64,000 nt of DNA from Pseudoalteromonas undina (GTDB taxonomy: Bacteria; Pseudomonadota; Gammaproteobacteria; Enterobacterales; Alteromonadaceae): positions 1,178,001 through 1,242,000 of the forward strand of contig NZ_AHCF03000003.1 of NCBI RefSeq assembly GCF_000238275.3, in the 5' to 3' direction. The translations under genes and the position numbers were made by a program. Numbering within the stretch: the stretch's first letter is position 1; each line of letters opens with the position of its first letter. The notes beneath the pieces are model-generated. The model saw only the letters and a list, made by a program, of their open reading frames with translations, did no database searches and was not told the DNA's origin. Shown in pieces: positions 63,794-64,000 of this stretch.

Positions 63794-63802
63794 ATTATAC
63801 CA
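63794..63802 (-). promoter_or_regulatory. Candidate distal gltA promoter (extended -10)
   Basis: TGGTATAAT on the minus strand, overlapped by the 6-bp inverted repeat arms GGTATA (63780-63785) and TATACC (63796-63801). The -35 is weak. TCA-cycle promoters are often paired like this, but which is used is unknown. Confidence 0.4.
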
Positions 63803-64000
63803 TTGGCTAATTCGCAAACGACTCAAAGTAAACAAGAATTGTAAAAGAGTCTCCGGCTATATATACTAACGGAGGTTTTTAACCGATTTGTATTTGGGTA
63901 AACTTTTTTTTACATAATATTTTTCATAAAAAGTGAACTTTATTAGTATTAATACGTTTATTTTGATAGTTCCACCAGAAACATTTGGTGGGTTTTAGAA

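Larger units (their letters stand above)
63640..64000. other. gltA upstream region (361 bp, very AT-rich)
   Basis: No ORF. Two candidate gltA promoters on the minus strand are visible: TTGACT (plus 63735-63740) with TAAAAT (63710-63715), spacer 19; and further upstream an extended -10 TGGTATAAT (plus 63794-63802), overlapped by the inverted repeat GGTATA...TATACC (63780-63801), which may be a regulator site. A hairpin CCACCA...TGGTGG (63972-63991) stands near the right edge, perhaps in the leader of the next, unseen gene. Confidence 0.5.

Overview
The window is a stretch of gamma-proteobacterial chromosome. The AT-rich sequence, the protein repertoire (GDH-180 glutamate dehydrogenase, DUF2999, DUF2835, DUF2937 and DUF3466 proteins, TusDCBE, ZapC, RlmKL) and the gene orders point to the Alteromonadales, most likely Pseudoalteromonas; the genus is inferred from recognised proteins, not from a search. 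Almost everything is core housekeeping sequence. There is no prophage, CRISPR array, plasmid region or complete insertion sequence. The only mobile element is a 268-bp MITE-like element at 20294-20561.

Layout: 1-6.7 kb holds the 3' part of aceK, a quinone oxidoreductase, small conserved proteins, a short second signal peptidase I, a PilZ protein, a DUF2937 membrane protein, a haem-binding DUF3365 protein and an unassigned membrane protein. 6.7-12 kb holds metG divergent from mrp-dcd, then a zincin-like CLCA_X protein and a DTW tRNA-modifying enzyme. 12.1-18.7 kb holds an orphan Hpt protein and alaA, then the minus-strand genes GNAT, roxA, purB, hflD and mnmA. 19-23.3 kb holds a PAS-GGDEF cyclase, the MITE, rluE-tusE-tusB-tusC-tusD (2-thiouridine sulfur relay) and a YccA-type Bax-inhibitor protein. 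23.5-23.75 kb has two identical tRNA-Ser(UGA) genes with a promoter and a terminator.

24.4-27.9 kb is msrC, a small acidic protein, proQ and prc. Then come nhaC, pepN and a DUF2835 protein. 32.6-39.6 kb is a four-gene envelope cluster (DUF1302, DUF1329, YCF48-like, MMPL/RND) that probably moves a hydrophobic compound through the envelope. It has a candidate promoter with a palindrome over the expected transcription start and a G7 tract at the first ribosome-binding site. It is the best candidate here for an incompletely described system.

39.8-52.5 kb is gdhB, then pyrD-zapC-rlmKL-glutaredoxin-uup (similar to the E. coli order) and a DUF3466 surface protein. 52.6-62.2 kb is DUF2062, comEC, msbA-lpxK-ycaR-kdsB (lipid A/Kdo), an RluA-type pseudouridine synthase, tcdA, and csdE-csdA on the other strand. 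tcdA, csdE and csdA match the E. coli csd sulfur-transfer cluster for ct6A37 in tRNA. The window ends with gltA and its upstream region. tRNA modification is unusually well represented: mnmA, tusBCDE, the DTW enzyme and tcdA/csdAE.

All calls were made by reading motifs and gene order by eye; no database search was possible. Start codons were chosen by Shine-Dalgarno spacing and overlap with neighbours. Promoters and operators are visual candidates.
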